64,000 nucleotides of DNA from Calidifontibacillus oryziterrae (GTDB lineage: Bacteria; Bacillota; Bacilli; Bacillales; Bacillaceae_J): contig NZ_ANOK01000003.1 in the NCBI RefSeq assembly GCF_000331575.1, forward strand, positions 248,001-312,000, given 5' to 3'. Position numbers and translations under genes: made by a program. The notes below the pieces were generated by a model. The model worked only from the letters and a program-made list of their open reading frames with translations, ran no database searches and had not been told where the DNA came from. Below are positions 1-10,943 of the stretch, one piece after another. Every line of letters starts with the position of its first letter. Position 1 is the stretch's first letter.

Positions 1-789
1 GCAAAAAACTTAGAAAGATTTTATTGCTATGGCTGTAAAATATCAAATTTACAACCATTATATGAATTGGAAAAGTTACAAGTATTAGACCTTGATGATA
101 ATGGTCTTGATAATAGCATGATTGGGGGATTATCGGAGTTAAAATCCTTAACAGAATTACATCTCGATCGAAATCCAATCACAGACATTAAAGTATTAAG
201 TCATTTGAAAAACCTTGAATGGTTAAGTGTAGGATTTATCAACATGGAGGATAGTGGAACGGTAATAACTGATTTCAGACCGCTTGCTAAATTGGTGAAA
301 CTTAAAGAATTACAACTACATGCGAATGAAATAAAAAATATTGATTTTTTACAAGGATTGCAAAACCTTACAATGTTAAATTTAAATGGGAATCAAATAG
401 CAAATATCGAACCATTAGCTAATTTAACGAAGCTCCAAGAACTATCAATTTCAGGTAATCAAATTGTTAACATTCATCCTTTAACTGAGTTACATGAGTT
501 GAAAAATGTAGGTTTAAGTGAAAACAATATTACGGATATTACCCCACTAAGTGGATTAACGAAGATATCTAGGCTACAAATCCGTAATAACAGTATTAGT
601 AACATCGAGCCACTCAAAGATTTACAAGATTTAGAATCCTTATTGATAGACAATAATCAAATATCGAACTTAGGAATGGTGGTTAACTTTAAAAAACTCA
701 ATGAGTTTTCTGTAGGTGATAATCCGCTTGATGCTAATTCAATTAATTTAGTGAACCAACTAAAAAACAATGGCGTATATGTTTATTAA
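1..789 (+). CDS. Leucine-rich repeat protein, 3' part only
   Basis: The reading frame is open from base 1, so the N-terminus lies outside the window; 262 residues are visible. Almost all of it is made of 21-23-residue leucine-rich repeats of the internalin type (LxxLxxLxLxxNxIxxIxPL). About ten can be counted, for example L-Q-E-L-S-I-S-G-N-Q-I and L-T-M-L-N-L-N-G-N-Q-I. No LPXTG sorting signal or membrane segment follows; the protein ends shortly after the last repeat. Such repeats form a solenoid for protein binding. Whether the protein is secreted depends on the missing N-terminus. The function is unknown. Confidence 0.85.
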   Translation, partial: AKNLERFYCYGCKISNLQPLYELEKLQVLDLDDNGLDNSMIGGLSELKSLTELHLDRNPITDIKVLSHLKNLEWLSVGFINMEDSGTVITDFRPLAKLVKLKELQLHANEIKNIDFLQGLQNLTMLNLNGNQIANIEPLANLTKLQELSISGNQIVNIHPLTELHELKNVGLSENNITDITPLSGLTKISRLQIRNNSISNIEPLKDLQDLESLLIDNNQISNLGMVVNFKKLNEFSVGDNPLDANSINLVNQLKNNGVYVY

Positions 790-812
790 TTATTTATAGA
801 TTATAATTGGGT

Positions 813-947
813 GGTTGATTGGAGTGAAAGCGGCTACTCCTGCGGGATATCTGGCGGGACAGTCCGAGACCCTGGATTGAGTGAAGCGAAGGAAGCGGCT
901 CGGCGCCCGCCCTAAGGTCCGCGTCCGCCTGAAAACGGAAATCAACC
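813..947. repeat. GC-rich intergenic repeat with terminal inverted repeats (MITE-like)
   Basis: A 135-bp block much richer in G+C than its surroundings. It is bounded by GGTTGATT at the left and AATCAACC at the right, which are reverse complements. Inside are phrases such as CTCCTGCGGGA and GGCTCGGCGCCCGCCC, which I recognise as typical of a dispersed non-coding repeat of Bacillaceae genomes. No ORF. It sits between the LRR gene and the convergent end of rqcH. It is probably a non-autonomous repeat; copy number cannot be judged from this window. Confidence 0.6.
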
Positions 948-966
948 AACAAAATTTAACAGCCTA

Positions 967-1010
967 TGAAAAATGAGGATGCTCAAAGAGTTACTTTGAG
1001 ACACCCCCAT
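967..1010 (-). terminator. Terminator of rqcH
   Basis: Read on the minus strand, GGGTGTCTCAAAG and CTTTGAGCATCC form a stem around a short loop, followed by CATTTTT. It lies directly past the rqcH stop codon. Confidence 0.6.
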
Positions 1011-1022
1011 ATGTAATTAATT

Positions 1023-2735
1023 CTACTTTTTTCGTAATTTCAATATCAAATCTTCATCGGGTGTAACGTAAACGGTCGTCTGGTTGTAATAAATAACGTA
1101 ACCAGGCTTCGATCCGTTTGGTTTTTTGACATGGCGAATTTTCGTATAATCGACTGGAACGGAGCTTGAATTTTTTGCTTTACTGTAAAAAGCGGCAATT
1201 GTTGCAGCTTCAACTAGGGTTTGTTCCGACGGCTCCTGATTGCGAATGACAACGTGTGAGCCGGGAATATCCTTTGTATGAAGCCAAATATCATCTCGAC
1301 GAGCATATTTGTTTGTCAAATACTCATTTTGCTTATTATTTTTACCGACGATGATTTCATCGCCGTCGGTGGAAAAATAATAGTCTAACGTTGGTTTTTG
1401 ATCTTTTGCTTTTACCCGTTTTTGATTACGACGTGCTTTTATATATCCTTCATCTGCTAGCTCTTCTCTCATTTCTTCAATATCCTTTGGTGATGCCGAT
1501 TCAATTTGCTGCAACAATCCTTCAAAGTATTCAATTTCAATATGTGTTAAACGAATTTGTTCGTTAACAACATCAACGGAATTTTTCAGCTTTTGATATT
1601 TTAAAAAGAAGCTTTGCGCATTTTCCGACGGAGTTTTTAAAGGATCTAACGGAATCGTAAGCATCGACCCTTGTTCGTCATAATAATTACTGACTTCAAT
1701 CGCCTTCATACCCTTCTTCGCGGCATACATATTGGCCGTTAGCAATTCGCCATATAACTGATAACGGTCAGCTTTTTGAGCGTCGGATAAAGATTGTTCA
1801 AGCTTTTTTATTTTCTTTTTGTTTTTGTTCAGTTCATTTTTAATAAAACGCTCTAAGTCATTTGCTTGTTGACGAACGCGGTCGCGGTCTGCTTTACCGT
1901 AAAAATAACGGTCGAGCATTTCACTGATTGATCGATACGTTTTTGCTTCCCCTTTTAAATGATGGAGATCGCAAATATAGAAAAATTCTTTATCGCCGCT
2001 ATAAATGATCTGGGGATTATAGTTTTTATTTTTTATTGGTTCGATAACCGAAAAAAATCCATTGGCAATTGTAGCGCGATTTGCGAGACCTGCTCGAAAC
2101 AAGACTTCATTTGCAAGTAATGGTGAAATCCCTGACAACTGCTCAACTAGTTGAGTACCAAGCTTCCCTCGATTAAAATCGAGCTTTTTCAGCAGAGTTT
2201 CCTCCGTAACCGTTAATGGGTTCAGCTTGTTTTGTTCAGGTGGGGCAATGTATTCATAGCCCGGCAGGACAGTGCGATGGCGGTTCAAGGCTTGCGATAC
2301 ATGCTTAATACTATCCATTATCAAATTTCTTTCATAGTCAACTAAAATGATATTACTATGTCGTCCCATTATTTCTATTATTAACGTCTTAACAGACTCA
2401 TCACCAATTTCATTTTTTGTACGAACATGGAACTTGATAATTCGTTCTAGCCCATCCTGTTCAATTTTTTCAATGAAGCTTCCTTCAAGATGCTTCCTTA
2501 ACAGCATGCAAAACATTGGAGGTTCTTTTGGATTTTCATATGCTTCAGTTGTAATATGAATTCGTGCATAACTAGGATTAGCTGAAATGAGGAGCTGATG
2601 ATTTTTTCCTTTAGCACGCACAGTGAAAATTAAATCATATTTAAAGGGCTGATAAATCTTAGAAATCCGTCCTTGTTCAAGCAATTGTTTCAATTCTTCT
2701 GTCATTCCTTTTGTGACAATTCCGTCAAATGACAT
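1023..2735 (-). CDS. rqcH: RqcH (NFACT family) ribosome quality control factor
   Basis: 570 residues, matching the YloA/FbpA/RqcH family. The family binds stalled 50S subunits carrying peptidyl-tRNA and recruits tRNA-Ala to add C-terminal alanine tails that mark nascent chains for degradation. The start is the ATG at 2735, which reads [15 protein letters not shown] and follows a strong GAGGTGGAG ribosome site; an in-frame upstream ATG at 2768 has none. The layout is NFACT-N (about 1-270), a lysine/glutamate-rich coiled coil (about 280-430) and an NFACT-R domain near the C-terminus with [18 protein letters not shown]. It is monocistronic, transcribed against its neighbours, and has its own terminator. 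Confidence 0.93.
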   Translation of the reverse strand: MSFDGIVTKGMTEELKQLLEQGRISKIYQPFKYDLIFTVRAKGKNHQLLISANPSYARIHITTEAYENPKEPPMFCMLLRKHLEGSFIEKIEQDGLERIIKFHVRTKNEIGDESVKTLIIEIMGRHSNIILVDYERNLIMDSIKHVSQALNRHRTVLPGYEYIAPPEQNKLNPLTVTEETLLKKLDFNRGKLGTQLVEQLSGISPLLANEVLFRAGLANRATIANGFFSVIEPIKNKNYNPQIIYSGDKEFFYICDLHHLKGEAKTYRSISEMLDRYFYGKADRDRVRQQANDLERFIKNELNKNKKKIKKLEQSLSDAQKADRYQLYGELLTANMYAAKKGMKAIEVSNYYDEQGSMLTIPLDPLKTPSENAQSFFLKYQKLKNSVDVVNEQIRLTHIEIEYFEGLLQQIESASPKDIEEMREELADEGYIKARRNQKRVKAKDQKPTLDYYFSTDGDEIIVGKNNKQNEYLTNKYARRDDIWLHTKDIPGSHVVIRNQEPSEQTLVEAATIAAFYSKAKNSSSVPVDYTKIRHVKKPNGSKPGYVIYYNQTTVYVTPDEDLILKLRKK

Positions 2736-2887
2736 ATTCTCCACCTCACAATGTACAAAGTATAACATGTTTTTAATTTATATTTTAAAAAGAAACAGCT
2801 ATAATTTGGATTTAGAGTTAAAATAATGATTAATTACTTGTTGTACTAGCTTAAATTATATAAAATAAGATAGTGGATGTGATAAAA

Positions 2888-3769
2888 ATGGTCGTAAGTA
2901 TGACAGGATTCGGACGTAGTAAAAAAGAACATGAAAATTTTAAAGTGATTGTCGAAATGAAATCTGTTAATCACCGTTTTTGTGAAATCACAGTGCGGAT
3001 GCCGAGACAATTTCTTTTATTTGAAGATAAACTCAAAAAAACAGTAAATCAATATATCGGTCGTGGACGAGTTGATGTGTTTGTAACGGTTGAAGGTGAA
3101 GGATATATTAATCGTACATTACAAGTAGACTGGAACTTGTTATCTCAATATGAACAGGCGGTCGAAAAAGCGAAGCATTCCTATAAGCTTGACGGTTCCT
3201 TTTCAGTAGAACAACTACTCAATCTTCCTGAAGTTTTTACAGTGAATGAAAATGAAGATGGAATTGAGGTATTAGAGCAGGTTTTATTAGAGGTAACAAA
3301 AGAAGCAGCAATCGAGCTACAAAATATGAGAAAGATTGAAGGCAAGGCATTAAAAGCGGATATTGTAGCACGCTTAGAGTTAATTGACCTAGCTGTACAA
3401 TATTTAATTCCCTTGTCAGCTGATGTTGTCGAAAAGTACCGGGAACGACTTACCAAAAAAATGAATGATTTTCTAAACGGTGTGTATGAGGTTGATGAAG
3501 GAAGAATATTAACAGAGGTTGCGATTTTTGCCGACAAAGCTGATATAAATGAAGAATTAACAAGATTACATAGCCATATTGGTCAATTCTATAAAATTAT
3601 CGAAGCTAATGAAAGCATCGGTCGGAAGCTTGATTTCCTTGTTCAAGAAATGAATCGCGAAATGAATACAATTGGCTCAAAAGCAAATGATGTGCAAATC
3701 AGTCAAAAGGTAGTTGAAATGAAAAGTGAGCTAGAAAAAATAAAGGAACAAGTTCAAAATATTGAATAG
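2888..3769 (+). CDS. YicC/YloC family endoribonuclease
   Basis: 293 residues counted from ATG 2888, giving the family's diagnostic N-terminus [11 protein letters not shown]. The family is YicC-like RNase (YloC in B. subtilis), implicated in RNA turnover. The conserved C-terminal part is visible, with [13 protein letters not shown] and [22 protein letters not shown], the latter being the DUF1732 signature. An in-frame GTG-type extension upstream at 2873 lacks a better ribosome site. It heads the remA-gmk-rpoZ group, as in B. subtilis. Confidence 0.9.
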   Translation: MVVSMTGFGRSKKEHENFKVIVEMKSVNHRFCEITVRMPRQFLLFEDKLKKTVNQYIGRGRVDVFVTVEGEGYINRTLQVDWNLLSQYEQAVEKAKHSYKLDGSFSVEQLLNLPEVFTVNENEDGIEVLEQVLLEVTKEAAIELQNMRKIEGKALKADIVARLELIDLAVQYLIPLSADVVEKYRERLTKKMNDFLNGVYEVDEGRILTEVAIFADKADINEELTRLHSHIGQFYKIIEANESIGRKLDFLVQEMNREMNTIGSKANDVQISQKVVEMKSELEKIKEQVQNIE

Positions 3770-3849
3770 ATAATAAATGTTACGTTTACTATATATGTTT
3801 GAATATTTGTAAACTAGCTAAAAATAGTTTAGTACATAGGGGGAGCATG

Positions 3850-4113
3850 ATGAGCATTAAGTTGATTAATATTGGATTTGGAAATATTGTGTCTGCAAAC
3901 CGAATTATTTCAATAGTAAGTCCTGAATCCGCACCGATCAAAAGAATTATTCAGGTTGCAAGGGAAAAAGGAATGCTCATAGATGCTACATATGGCAGAC
4001 GGACAAGGGCTGTGATCATTACAGACAGCGATCATGTTATTTTGTCAGCAATTCAACCGGAAACTGTTGCACAACGGTTAGGGAATAAAGAGGATTTATC
4101 TGAAGAAGGGTAG
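3850..4113 (+). CDS. remA: RemA, biofilm matrix gene regulator
   Basis: 87 residues starting [14 protein letters not shown] and containing [19 protein letters not shown], nearly invariant in the RemA (YlzA, DUF370) family. RemA is a DNA-binding activator of matrix operons and osmoprotection genes in B. subtilis. A run of G (GGGGG) lies about 10 bases upstream; ATG 3847 is the other possible start, one codon longer. It sits between the YicC-family gene and gmk as in other Bacillaceae. Confidence 0.95.
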   Translation: MSIKLINIGFGNIVSANRIISIVSPESAPIKRIIQVAREKGMLIDATYGRRTRAVIITDSDHVILSAIQPETVAQRLGNKEDLSEEG

Positions 4114-4120
4114 GAATTAA

Positions 4121-4738
<618 letters not shown>

Positions 4739-4741
4739 TTT

Positions 4742-4948
4742 ATGTTATATCCATCGATTGATTCTTTAATGAAAAATATTGATTCAAAATATACACTTGT
4801 TACAGTGTCTGCAAAACGGGCTCGTGAAATGCAGGGAAATGATGATTGCTTGCTAGAAAAAACGGTGTCAAAGAAATATGTTGGTAAAGCATTAGAAGAG
4901 ATTTACGAAGGCTTATTAAAGTACGATATAGAGAACAACAACCTATAA
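4742..4948 (+). CDS. rpoZ: RNA polymerase omega subunit
   Basis: 68 residues beginning [20 protein letters not shown] and containing AKRAREM, typical of bacterial omega. Omega helps beta-prime folding and core assembly. It starts 3 bases after the gmk stop. A stem-loop with a T-rich tail starts within its last codons and ends just after the stop. Confidence 0.95.
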   Translation: MLYPSIDSLMKNIDSKYTLVTVSAKRAREMQGNDDCLLEKTVSKKYVGKALEEIYEGLLKYDIENNNL

Positions 4949-4966
4949 TAGTAGGTTGTTATTTTC
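4937..4966 (+). terminator. Terminator after rpoZ
   Basis: AACAACCTA and TAGGTTGTT form a perfect 9-bp stem with a 6-base loop, followed by ATTTTC. It overlaps the rpoZ stop. The T tract is short, so read-through into coaBC is likely. Confidence 0.6.
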
Positions 4967-4986
4967 GTTATAGGGGTGAGATTAAA

Positions 4987-6183
4987 TTGAAAGGAAAAAA
5001 GGTATTATTATGTGTAACCGGGGGGATAGCTGCTTATAAAGCGGTAGCATTAACGAGTAAGCTTACTCAGGCAGGAGCATCCGTCAAAGTGATCATGACT
5101 GCCTCAGCTATGCAGTTTGTTCAACCGTTATCGTTCAAGGTTCTATCCGGGAATGAGGTATATTATGATACTTTTGACGAAAAAGACCCAAGTAAAATTG
5201 CTCACATTGATTTAGCAGATTGGGCTGATTTAGTCATAATTGCACCAGCAACTGCAAATATAATTGGGAAACTAGCAAACGGTATTGCTGATTGCATGGT
5301 TTCTACAACACTTCTTGCTTCGAAAGCACCGATATGGATTGCCCCAGCAATGAACGTGCATATGTATGATCATCCTGCCGTAAAAAGAAATATTGAAATT
5401 CTTCATAATTTTGGTTATACATTCATTGAGCCTCAAGAAGGCTATTTGGCTTGTGGATATGTTGGAAGAGGAAGATTAGAGGAACCTGAGCAGATAGTTA
5501 ATTTAGTGGAGAACTTCTTTTCAAGAGACAATTTGTGCCTGTTGGAAGGAAAACATGTTCTTATTACAGCAGGCCCTACACGAGAAAGAATTGACCCTGT
5601 AAGATTTCTAACAAATCGCTCTACAGGGAAAATGGGGTATGCACTTGCTGAGGCGGCTCGTGACCACGGTGCAAATGTAACGTTAATCTCTGGACCAACA
5701 GATCTCACCCCCCCTAGCGGTGTGAAATTTGTCCAAATTGAAACAGCACAACAAATGTATGAAGAAGTAATGAAGAATTATGCTACCACGGATATCGTTA
5801 TAAAAGCAGCAGCTGTTGCTGATTACCGACCGAAAGTAGCATTTGCTGAAAAAATGAAAAAACAAGATGGTGATTTATCAATTGAAATGGAACGGACCAT
5901 CGATATTTTAAAAACATTAGGTGAAAAAAAGGAACATCAAATCCTAATTGGCTTTGCAGCTGAAACTGAAAATGTTCAAGCTTATGCTGAAAAGAAATTA
6001 CAAACTAAAAATTTAGATATGATTGTTGCCAATAATGTCAAACAAGAAGGTGCAGGATTTGGTGTCGACACAAACGTTATAACAATGTACACAAGAACAG
6101 GTGAAACTAATGAATTGCCTCTTTTGTCAAAGCGTGAAGCGGCAAACGAGATCATAAAAAAAGTTTCTACATTTACTAAATAA
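4987..6183 (+). CDS. coaBC: CoaBC, bifunctional phosphopantothenoylcysteine synthetase/decarboxylase
   Basis: 398 residues. It ligates cysteine to 4'-phosphopantothenate and decarboxylates the product, two steps of coenzyme A synthesis. The N-terminal CoaC flavoprotein domain (about 1-185) shows GGIAAYK, APAMNVHMYDHP and the catalytic-cysteine loop ACGYVGRGRLEEP. The C-terminal CoaB domain (about 190-398) shows ITAGPTRERIDPVRF and TNRSTGKMG. The start is a TTG codon with a good AGGGGTGAG site 8 bases upstream. It is followed by priA after 12 bases. Confidence 0.95.
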   Translation: MKGKKVLLCVTGGIAAYKAVALTSKLTQAGASVKVIMTASAMQFVQPLSFKVLSGNEVYYDTFDEKDPSKIAHIDLADWADLVIIAPATANIIGKLANGIADCMVSTTLLASKAPIWIAPAMNVHMYDHPAVKRNIEILHNFGYTFIEPQEGYLACGYVGRGRLEEPEQIVNLVENFFSRDNLCLLEGKHVLITAGPTRERIDPVRFLTNRSTGKMGYALAEAARDHGANVTLISGPTDLTPPSGVKFVQIETAQQMYEEVMKNYATTDIVIKAAAVADYRPKVAFAEKMKKQDGDLSIEMERTIDILKTLGEKKEHQILIGFAAETENVQAYAEKKLQTKNLDMIVANNVKQEGAGFGVDTNVITMYTRTGETNELPLLSKREAANEIIKKVSTFTK

Positions 6184-6195
6184 AGGAAGTTCATT

Positions 6196-8616
6196 ATGAA
6201 AATTGCCAAAGTAATCGTTGACATTCCTGCCAATCAAATTGATAGGCCGTTTGATTATTTAATTCCAAAAGAATGGGCAGATAAAGATTTTGTTCAACCT
6301 GGGATGCGTGTCGTCGTACCATTTGGCCCTCGTAAGGTTCAAGGTTTTGTAAGTGCAATTACACATAATACCGCAGTAGAGAGTGAAAAAATTAAACCTA
6401 TACAATCAGTCCTCGACTTAACACCTGTGTTAACTCCAGAATTATTGCAATTAGGGGAATGGATTTGTGGTACGACACTTTCCTTTTTAATAACGGCTTA
6501 CCAAGCGATGCTTCCGGCTGCCATGAAGGTAAAGTACGAAAAAGAAGTTCATATATTTGATTTACAAAGTGTTAAAAATGATCAACTATTGCAATTTGCT
6601 ACCGATTCTGTAATTCAATGGAAAGAAATTGAAAAAAACAAAATGATTTTTCCACTTATTCAAAAGGAAATTCAAAATGGAAACGCCGAGGTTGTTTATC
6701 GTGTTGAGGATCGTGCAAAGAAAAAGAAGAAAAGGCATATCATACCAAAGCTTTCACTAAAAGAACTTAGTGAATTTGCTGATTCTTTGCCCATGCAGGC
6801 GAGTAAACAAAAAGAAGTACTTCACTTTTTTTTAAAGCATCAAGATGGAGTTGAACTACAACAGCTCCTTTCCACCCTTCAAACATCTGCTGCACCTATC
6901 CATGCGTTAGTCACAAAGGGGGTATTACAAGAGAGCTTTGTAGAGGTGTACCGTGACCCGTATCAACATCGGAATTTCGAAGCTACCATGCCACTCGAGT
7001 TAACAAATGAACAAAAGCATGCAATTGAACCGATTCTTCAAAGTATCAAAAATGGTCAAAATGATGTTTTTTTAATGTTTGGCATAACCGGTAGTGGGAA
7101 AACAGAAATATATTTACAAGCGATAGCTTCGGTATTAAGAGCTGGGAAAGAGGCAATCATGCTTGTACCGGAAATTGCATTAACGCCAATGATGGTAGAA
7201 AGATTTAAAGGAAGATTTGGTAATGATGTAGCCGTACTACATAGTGGTTTATCCACAGGAGAAAAGTATGATGAGTGGCGGAAAATTCAACAAAAAGAGG
7301 TTCGTGTTGTTGTTGGTGCACGCTCGGCAATCTTTGCTCCTTTTGAAAATATTGGAATTATCATTATTGATGAGGAGCATGAAACAAGCTATAAGCAAGA
7401 GGAAAACCCTAGATATCATGCTCGCGACGTCGCGATCGAACGGGGAAAAAATCATAAATGTCCAGTTATTTTAGGTAGTGCGACACCATCATTAGAGTCG
7501 TTTGCGCGAGCAAATAAAAATGTATATCGTTTATTAACATTAAAAGAACGGATTAATGCTCGCAAGCTTCCTACTGTTGAAGTTGTTGATATGAGGAAGG
7601 AGCTTAAGAATGGAAACCGTTCTATGTTCTCGATAACTTTATTAAAAAAACTAACGGAACGTTTAGAACGCGGTGAGCAGTCAGTCTTATTTTTAAATCG
7701 AAGAGGATTCTCAACGTTCATAATGTGTCGTGACTGTGGTTATGTATTAAATTGTCCACATTGTGACATTTCATTAACATATCATAAAAAAGACTCAAAA
7801 TTAAAATGTCATTATTGCGCATATGAAATTCCACTTCCTCGAGTTTGTCCGGAATGTTCTAGTGACCATATTCGCTTTTTTGGAACAGGCACCCAAAAGG
7901 TAGAAGAGGAATTAGCTAAGCTGTTGCCGGAAGCAAGAGTCATCAGAATGGATGTGGATACAACTAGTAGAAAAGGAGCACATGAACAACTATTACAAGC
8001 ATTTCAGGGGAAAAAGGCGGATATTTTATTAGGAACACAAATGATTGCCAAAGGACTTGATTTTCCGAATGTCACGTTTGTAGGTGTATTAGCTGCTGAT
8101 ACGATGCTTCATTTACCAGATTTTCGTGCAAGCGAAAAAACATTTCAGCTCATTACACAAGTCAGCGGTCGCGCAGGCCGACATGAACTTCCTGGCGAGG
8201 TAGTTATTCAAACATATACGCCAGAGCATTATAGCATTGAGCTTGCCGCTATACCTGATTTTGAAAGCTACTATTATCACGAAATGATGATAAGAAAAAT
8301 TCATCAATATCCACCATTTTATTATTTAACATTAATAACTATATCTCATTCTGAAATTATGAAGGTTGTTGATACTGCTGACAAAATTGCTCGCTTTTTA
8401 CGAAGTAATTTATCAAATAATGCAATTATATTAGGGCCATCGGCATCTCCAATTCCAAGGATCAAGGATAGATATCGCTATCAATGCATGATAAAATACA
8501 AACACGAACCAAAACTTGGTAATGTACTTCATACACTAATAAACCATTATCAGCAGGAAATAAGTAAAAGTGAATTGCAAATATCAATTGATATGAATCC
8601 ATATATGATGATGTAG
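6196..8616 (+). CDS. priA: Primosomal protein N' (PriA helicase)
   Basis: 806 residues. PriA recognises stalled forks and D-loops and reloads the replicative helicase. Visible are the N-terminal 3'-end-binding domain, Walker A GITGSGKTEIYLQ (about 295), DEEH box IIDEEHETSYKQ (about 388), eight zinc-binding cysteines between about 513 and 555 (CRDCGYVLNCPHCD and following), and helicase motif V/VI region GRAGRHELPGEV. In B. subtilis def (peptide deformylase) follows; here fmt follows directly. Confidence 0.96.
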   Translation: MKIAKVIVDIPANQIDRPFDYLIPKEWADKDFVQPGMRVVVPFGPRKVQGFVSAITHNTAVESEKIKPIQSVLDLTPVLTPELLQLGEWICGTTLSFLITAYQAMLPAAMKVKYEKEVHIFDLQSVKNDQLLQFATDSVIQWKEIEKNKMIFPLIQKEIQNGNAEVVYRVEDRAKKKKKRHIIPKLSLKELSEFADSLPMQASKQKEVLHFFLKHQDGVELQQLLSTLQTSAAPIHALVTKGVLQESFVEVYRDPYQHRNFEATMPLELTNEQKHAIEPILQSIKNGQNDVFLMFGITGSGKTEIYLQAIASVLRAGKEAIMLVPEIALTPMMVERFKGRFGNDVAVLHSGLSTGEKYDEWRKIQQKEVRVVVGARSAIFAPFENIGIIIIDEEHETSYKQEENPRYHARDVAIERGKNHKCPVILGSATPSLESFARANKNVYRLLTLKERINARKLPTVEVVDMRKELKNGNRSMFSITLLKKLTERLERGEQSVLFLNRRGFSTFIMCRDCGYVLNCPHCDISLTYHKKDSKLKCHYCAYEIPLPRVCPECSSDHIRFFGTGTQKVEEELAKLLPEARVIRMDVDTTSRKGAHEQLLQAFQGKKADILLGTQMIAKGLDFPNVTFVGVLAADTMLHLPDFRASEKTFQLITQVSGRAGRHELPGEVVIQTYTPEHYSIELAAIPDFESYYYHEMMIRKIHQYPPFYYLTLITISHSEIMKVVDTADKIARFLRSNLSNNAIILGPSASPIPRIKDRYRYQCMIKYKHEPKLGNVLHTLINHYQQEISKSELQISIDMNPYMMM

Positions 8617-8649
8617 TGTGAACAAGAAAAAAGGAAGTGAAACTTATAT

Positions 8650-9603
8650 ATGCCACGAATTGTTTTTATGGGTACACCTGATTTTTCTGTGCCTGTTTTA
8701 AAGCAGCTAATTATTGATGGCTATAATGTTGTTGGAGTTGTAACACAACCGGATCGTCCAAAGGGAAGGAAGAAGGAGCTAACGCCGCCACCTGTAAAAA
8801 TTGAAGCAGAAAAGCATTCTATTGAAGTTCTTCAGCCGACTAAAATTAGCAATCCAGAACAACTAGAACAAGTTCTTGCTCTTAAACCAGATTTAATAGT
8901 TACGGCCGCTTTTGGCCAAATATTACCAACTCAATTATTAGAGGCACCTAAATATGGTTGTATTAATGTCCATGCCTCTTTGCTCCCAGAGTTAAGAGGT
9001 GGTGCCCCGATCCATTATGCGATTCTTCAAGGGAAAAAAGTGACTGGTGTTACGATTATGTATATGGTTGATAAGCTTGATGCTGGTGATATTCTTTCCC
9101 AAGTTGAGGTGCCAATTGAAGATACCGATCACGTTGGAACTCTTTTTGAAAAACTAAGTATTGCAGGTGCCAATCTATTATCAAAAACAATTCCGTTACT
9201 ATTGGCTGGAAAGATTACTCCTATTAAACAAAATGATGATGATGCAACATTTGCTGCTAATATTAAACGGGAACAAGAGAAAATAGATTGGAGTAGAAGA
9301 GGAGAGGATGTATATAATCATATTCGCGGCTTACACCCATGGCCAGTTGCTTATACTTACTTAAAGGGTCAAGTATTGAAAATATGGTGGGGTGAGAAAA
9401 TTAAAGTTAACGAAGCCGCTGAGCCAGGGACTGTTCTTCAAATAAATAGCAACGGCATAGTAGTGGCAACTGGGGATAATGTGGCAATCAACATAACCGA
9501 TTTGCAGCCATCTGGTAAGAAAAGGATGACAGCTTTGGATTATTTAAGAGGTGCAGGTAGTAACATCGCAATTGGCGATAAACTGGGAGAAGAAAATGAG
9601 TAA
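8650..9603 (+). CDS. fmt: Methionyl-tRNA formyltransferase
   Basis: 317 residues. It formylates initiator Met-tRNA using 10-formyl-tetrahydrofolate. The catalytic region [19 protein letters not shown] carries the conserved HxSLLP signature, and the C-terminal tRNA-binding domain has the usual [11 protein letters not shown]. The start [17 protein letters not shown] fits the family. The stop overlaps the rsmB start by 8 bases, so the two are coupled. The usual partner gene def is not adjacent. Confidence 0.96.
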   Translation: MPRIVFMGTPDFSVPVLKQLIIDGYNVVGVVTQPDRPKGRKKELTPPPVKIEAEKHSIEVLQPTKISNPEQLEQVLALKPDLIVTAAFGQILPTQLLEAPKYGCINVHASLLPELRGGAPIHYAILQGKKVTGVTIMYMVDKLDAGDILSQVEVPIEDTDHVGTLFEKLSIAGANLLSKTIPLLLAGKITPIKQNDDDATFAANIKREQEKIDWSRRGEDVYNHIRGLHPWPVAYTYLKGQVLKIWWGEKIKVNEAAEPGTVLQINSNGIVVATGDNVAINITDLQPSGKKRMTALDYLRGAGSNIAIGDKLGEENE

Positions 9604-10936
9604 GAACGTTCGCGAAGTAGCCTTAGATAGTCTTATCCAAATTGAAAAAAACCAAGCATATAGTAATTTGCTTTTAAATCAAATGATTCAAAAAAGCAAT
9701 TTGGCTAGTAAGGATATAGGATTATTGACAGAAATCGTTTATGGGACGATTCAAAGAAGGCTAACTCTTGACTACTTCCTTCAGCCGTTTATACGAAACT
9801 CAAAAAAAATGGAAGCTTGGGTTCTTATACTTTTAAGAATATCGATATATCAAATGGTATATTTAGATCGAATCCCAGAGCGAGCAATTATCCATGAGGC
9901 TGTTGAAATTGCAAAAAAAAGAGGCCATCGAGGCATATCAGGAATGGTTAACGGAATCTTACGCTCTATTCAGCGCCAAGGTATTCCTAGTTTAGAAGAA
10001 ATAAAAGATCCGCTAGAAAGGCTAGCTATTCAAATGAGCTTTCCGAGGTGGTTGATTGAAAAATGGGTCATGCAGTATGGAGAAGAGGAAACGAGAAAAA
10101 TTTGTGAAAGCTATTTAATACCACCAAAGATTACAGCGAGAATCAATCGGATGAAAGCAACGAAAGAACACGTTATATCATTACTTGAGGATGAAAATAT
10201 TTCTGCAAGACAAGGTGATCTTTCGATTGACGCAATTACAATCGAAAAGGGGAATCTTGCAAAAACAAGCGTATTTCAACAGGGTTATGTTACGATTCAA
10301 GATGAAAGCTCGATGTTGGTCGCGAGAGCACTTGACATAAATGATGGACAGCATGTTCTAGATAGTTGTGCAGCTCCAGGTGGAAAAACAACTCATATTG
10401 CGGATTTATTACATAATACAGGGAAAGTATTTTCCGTAGACTTGCACCCACATAAGGTAAAATTAATAGAGGATCAAGTTACTAGACTTCAGTTGAAAAA
10501 TGTTGAGACACTTGTTCATGATAGTCGCCGGCTACATCATATTTTTCAACCTGAATCGTTTGATCGAATTCTAGTTGATGCTCCATGCTCTGGCTTTGGC
10601 GTAATCCGCCGTAAGCCTGATATTAAATACAGTAAAAAGGCAGAAGATAGTAATAATTTAACGAAGATACAGTTAAATATTTTAAATAATGTTGTTGGGC
10701 TTCTAAAAAAAGGTGGTAAACTCGTCTATAGTACATGCACTATTGACCATGAAGAGAATACCGGTGTTGTAAACAAGTTTTTAAAAGAAAATCGTGATAT
10801 GATTTTGGACGATACATTAGCAGATCGAATGCCGGAAGCACTTAGGCCGTTGGTGAAGGGTGGACAAGTTCAAATCTTACCTCATTATTTTGGAACAGAT
10901 GGTTTCTATATTGCTAGTTTTCGAAAGCAGGTGTAA
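9596..10936 (+). CDS. rsmB: 16S rRNA m5C967 methyltransferase
   Basis: 446 residues from ATG 9596, which overlaps the end of fmt and is preceded by GGGAGAAGAAA. It has an N-terminal NusB-like RNA-binding domain (about 1-140) and a C-terminal Rossmann methyltransferase domain with the SAM motif [17 protein letters not shown]. The two catalytic cysteine motifs are DAPCSGFGV and YSTCTI. It modifies C967 of 16S rRNA with SAM. It lies in the fmt-rsmB-rlmN-prpC-prkC chain. Confidence 0.95.
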   Translation: MSKNVREVALDSLIQIEKNQAYSNLLLNQMIQKSNLASKDIGLLTEIVYGTIQRRLTLDYFLQPFIRNSKKMEAWVLILLRISIYQMVYLDRIPERAIIHEAVEIAKKRGHRGISGMVNGILRSIQRQGIPSLEEIKDPLERLAIQMSFPRWLIEKWVMQYGEEETRKICESYLIPPKITARINRMKATKEHVISLLEDENISARQGDLSIDAITIEKGNLAKTSVFQQGYVTIQDESSMLVARALDINDGQHVLDSCAAPGGKTTHIADLLHNTGKVFSVDLHPHKVKLIEDQVTRLQLKNVETLVHDSRRLHHIFQPESFDRILVDAPCSGFGVIRRKPDIKYSKKAEDSNNLTKIQLNILNNVVGLLKKGGKLVYSTCTIDHEENTGVVNKFLKENRDMILDDTLADRMPEALRPLVKGGQVQILPHYFGTDGFYIASFRKQV

Positions 10937-10943
10937 AAACAAC

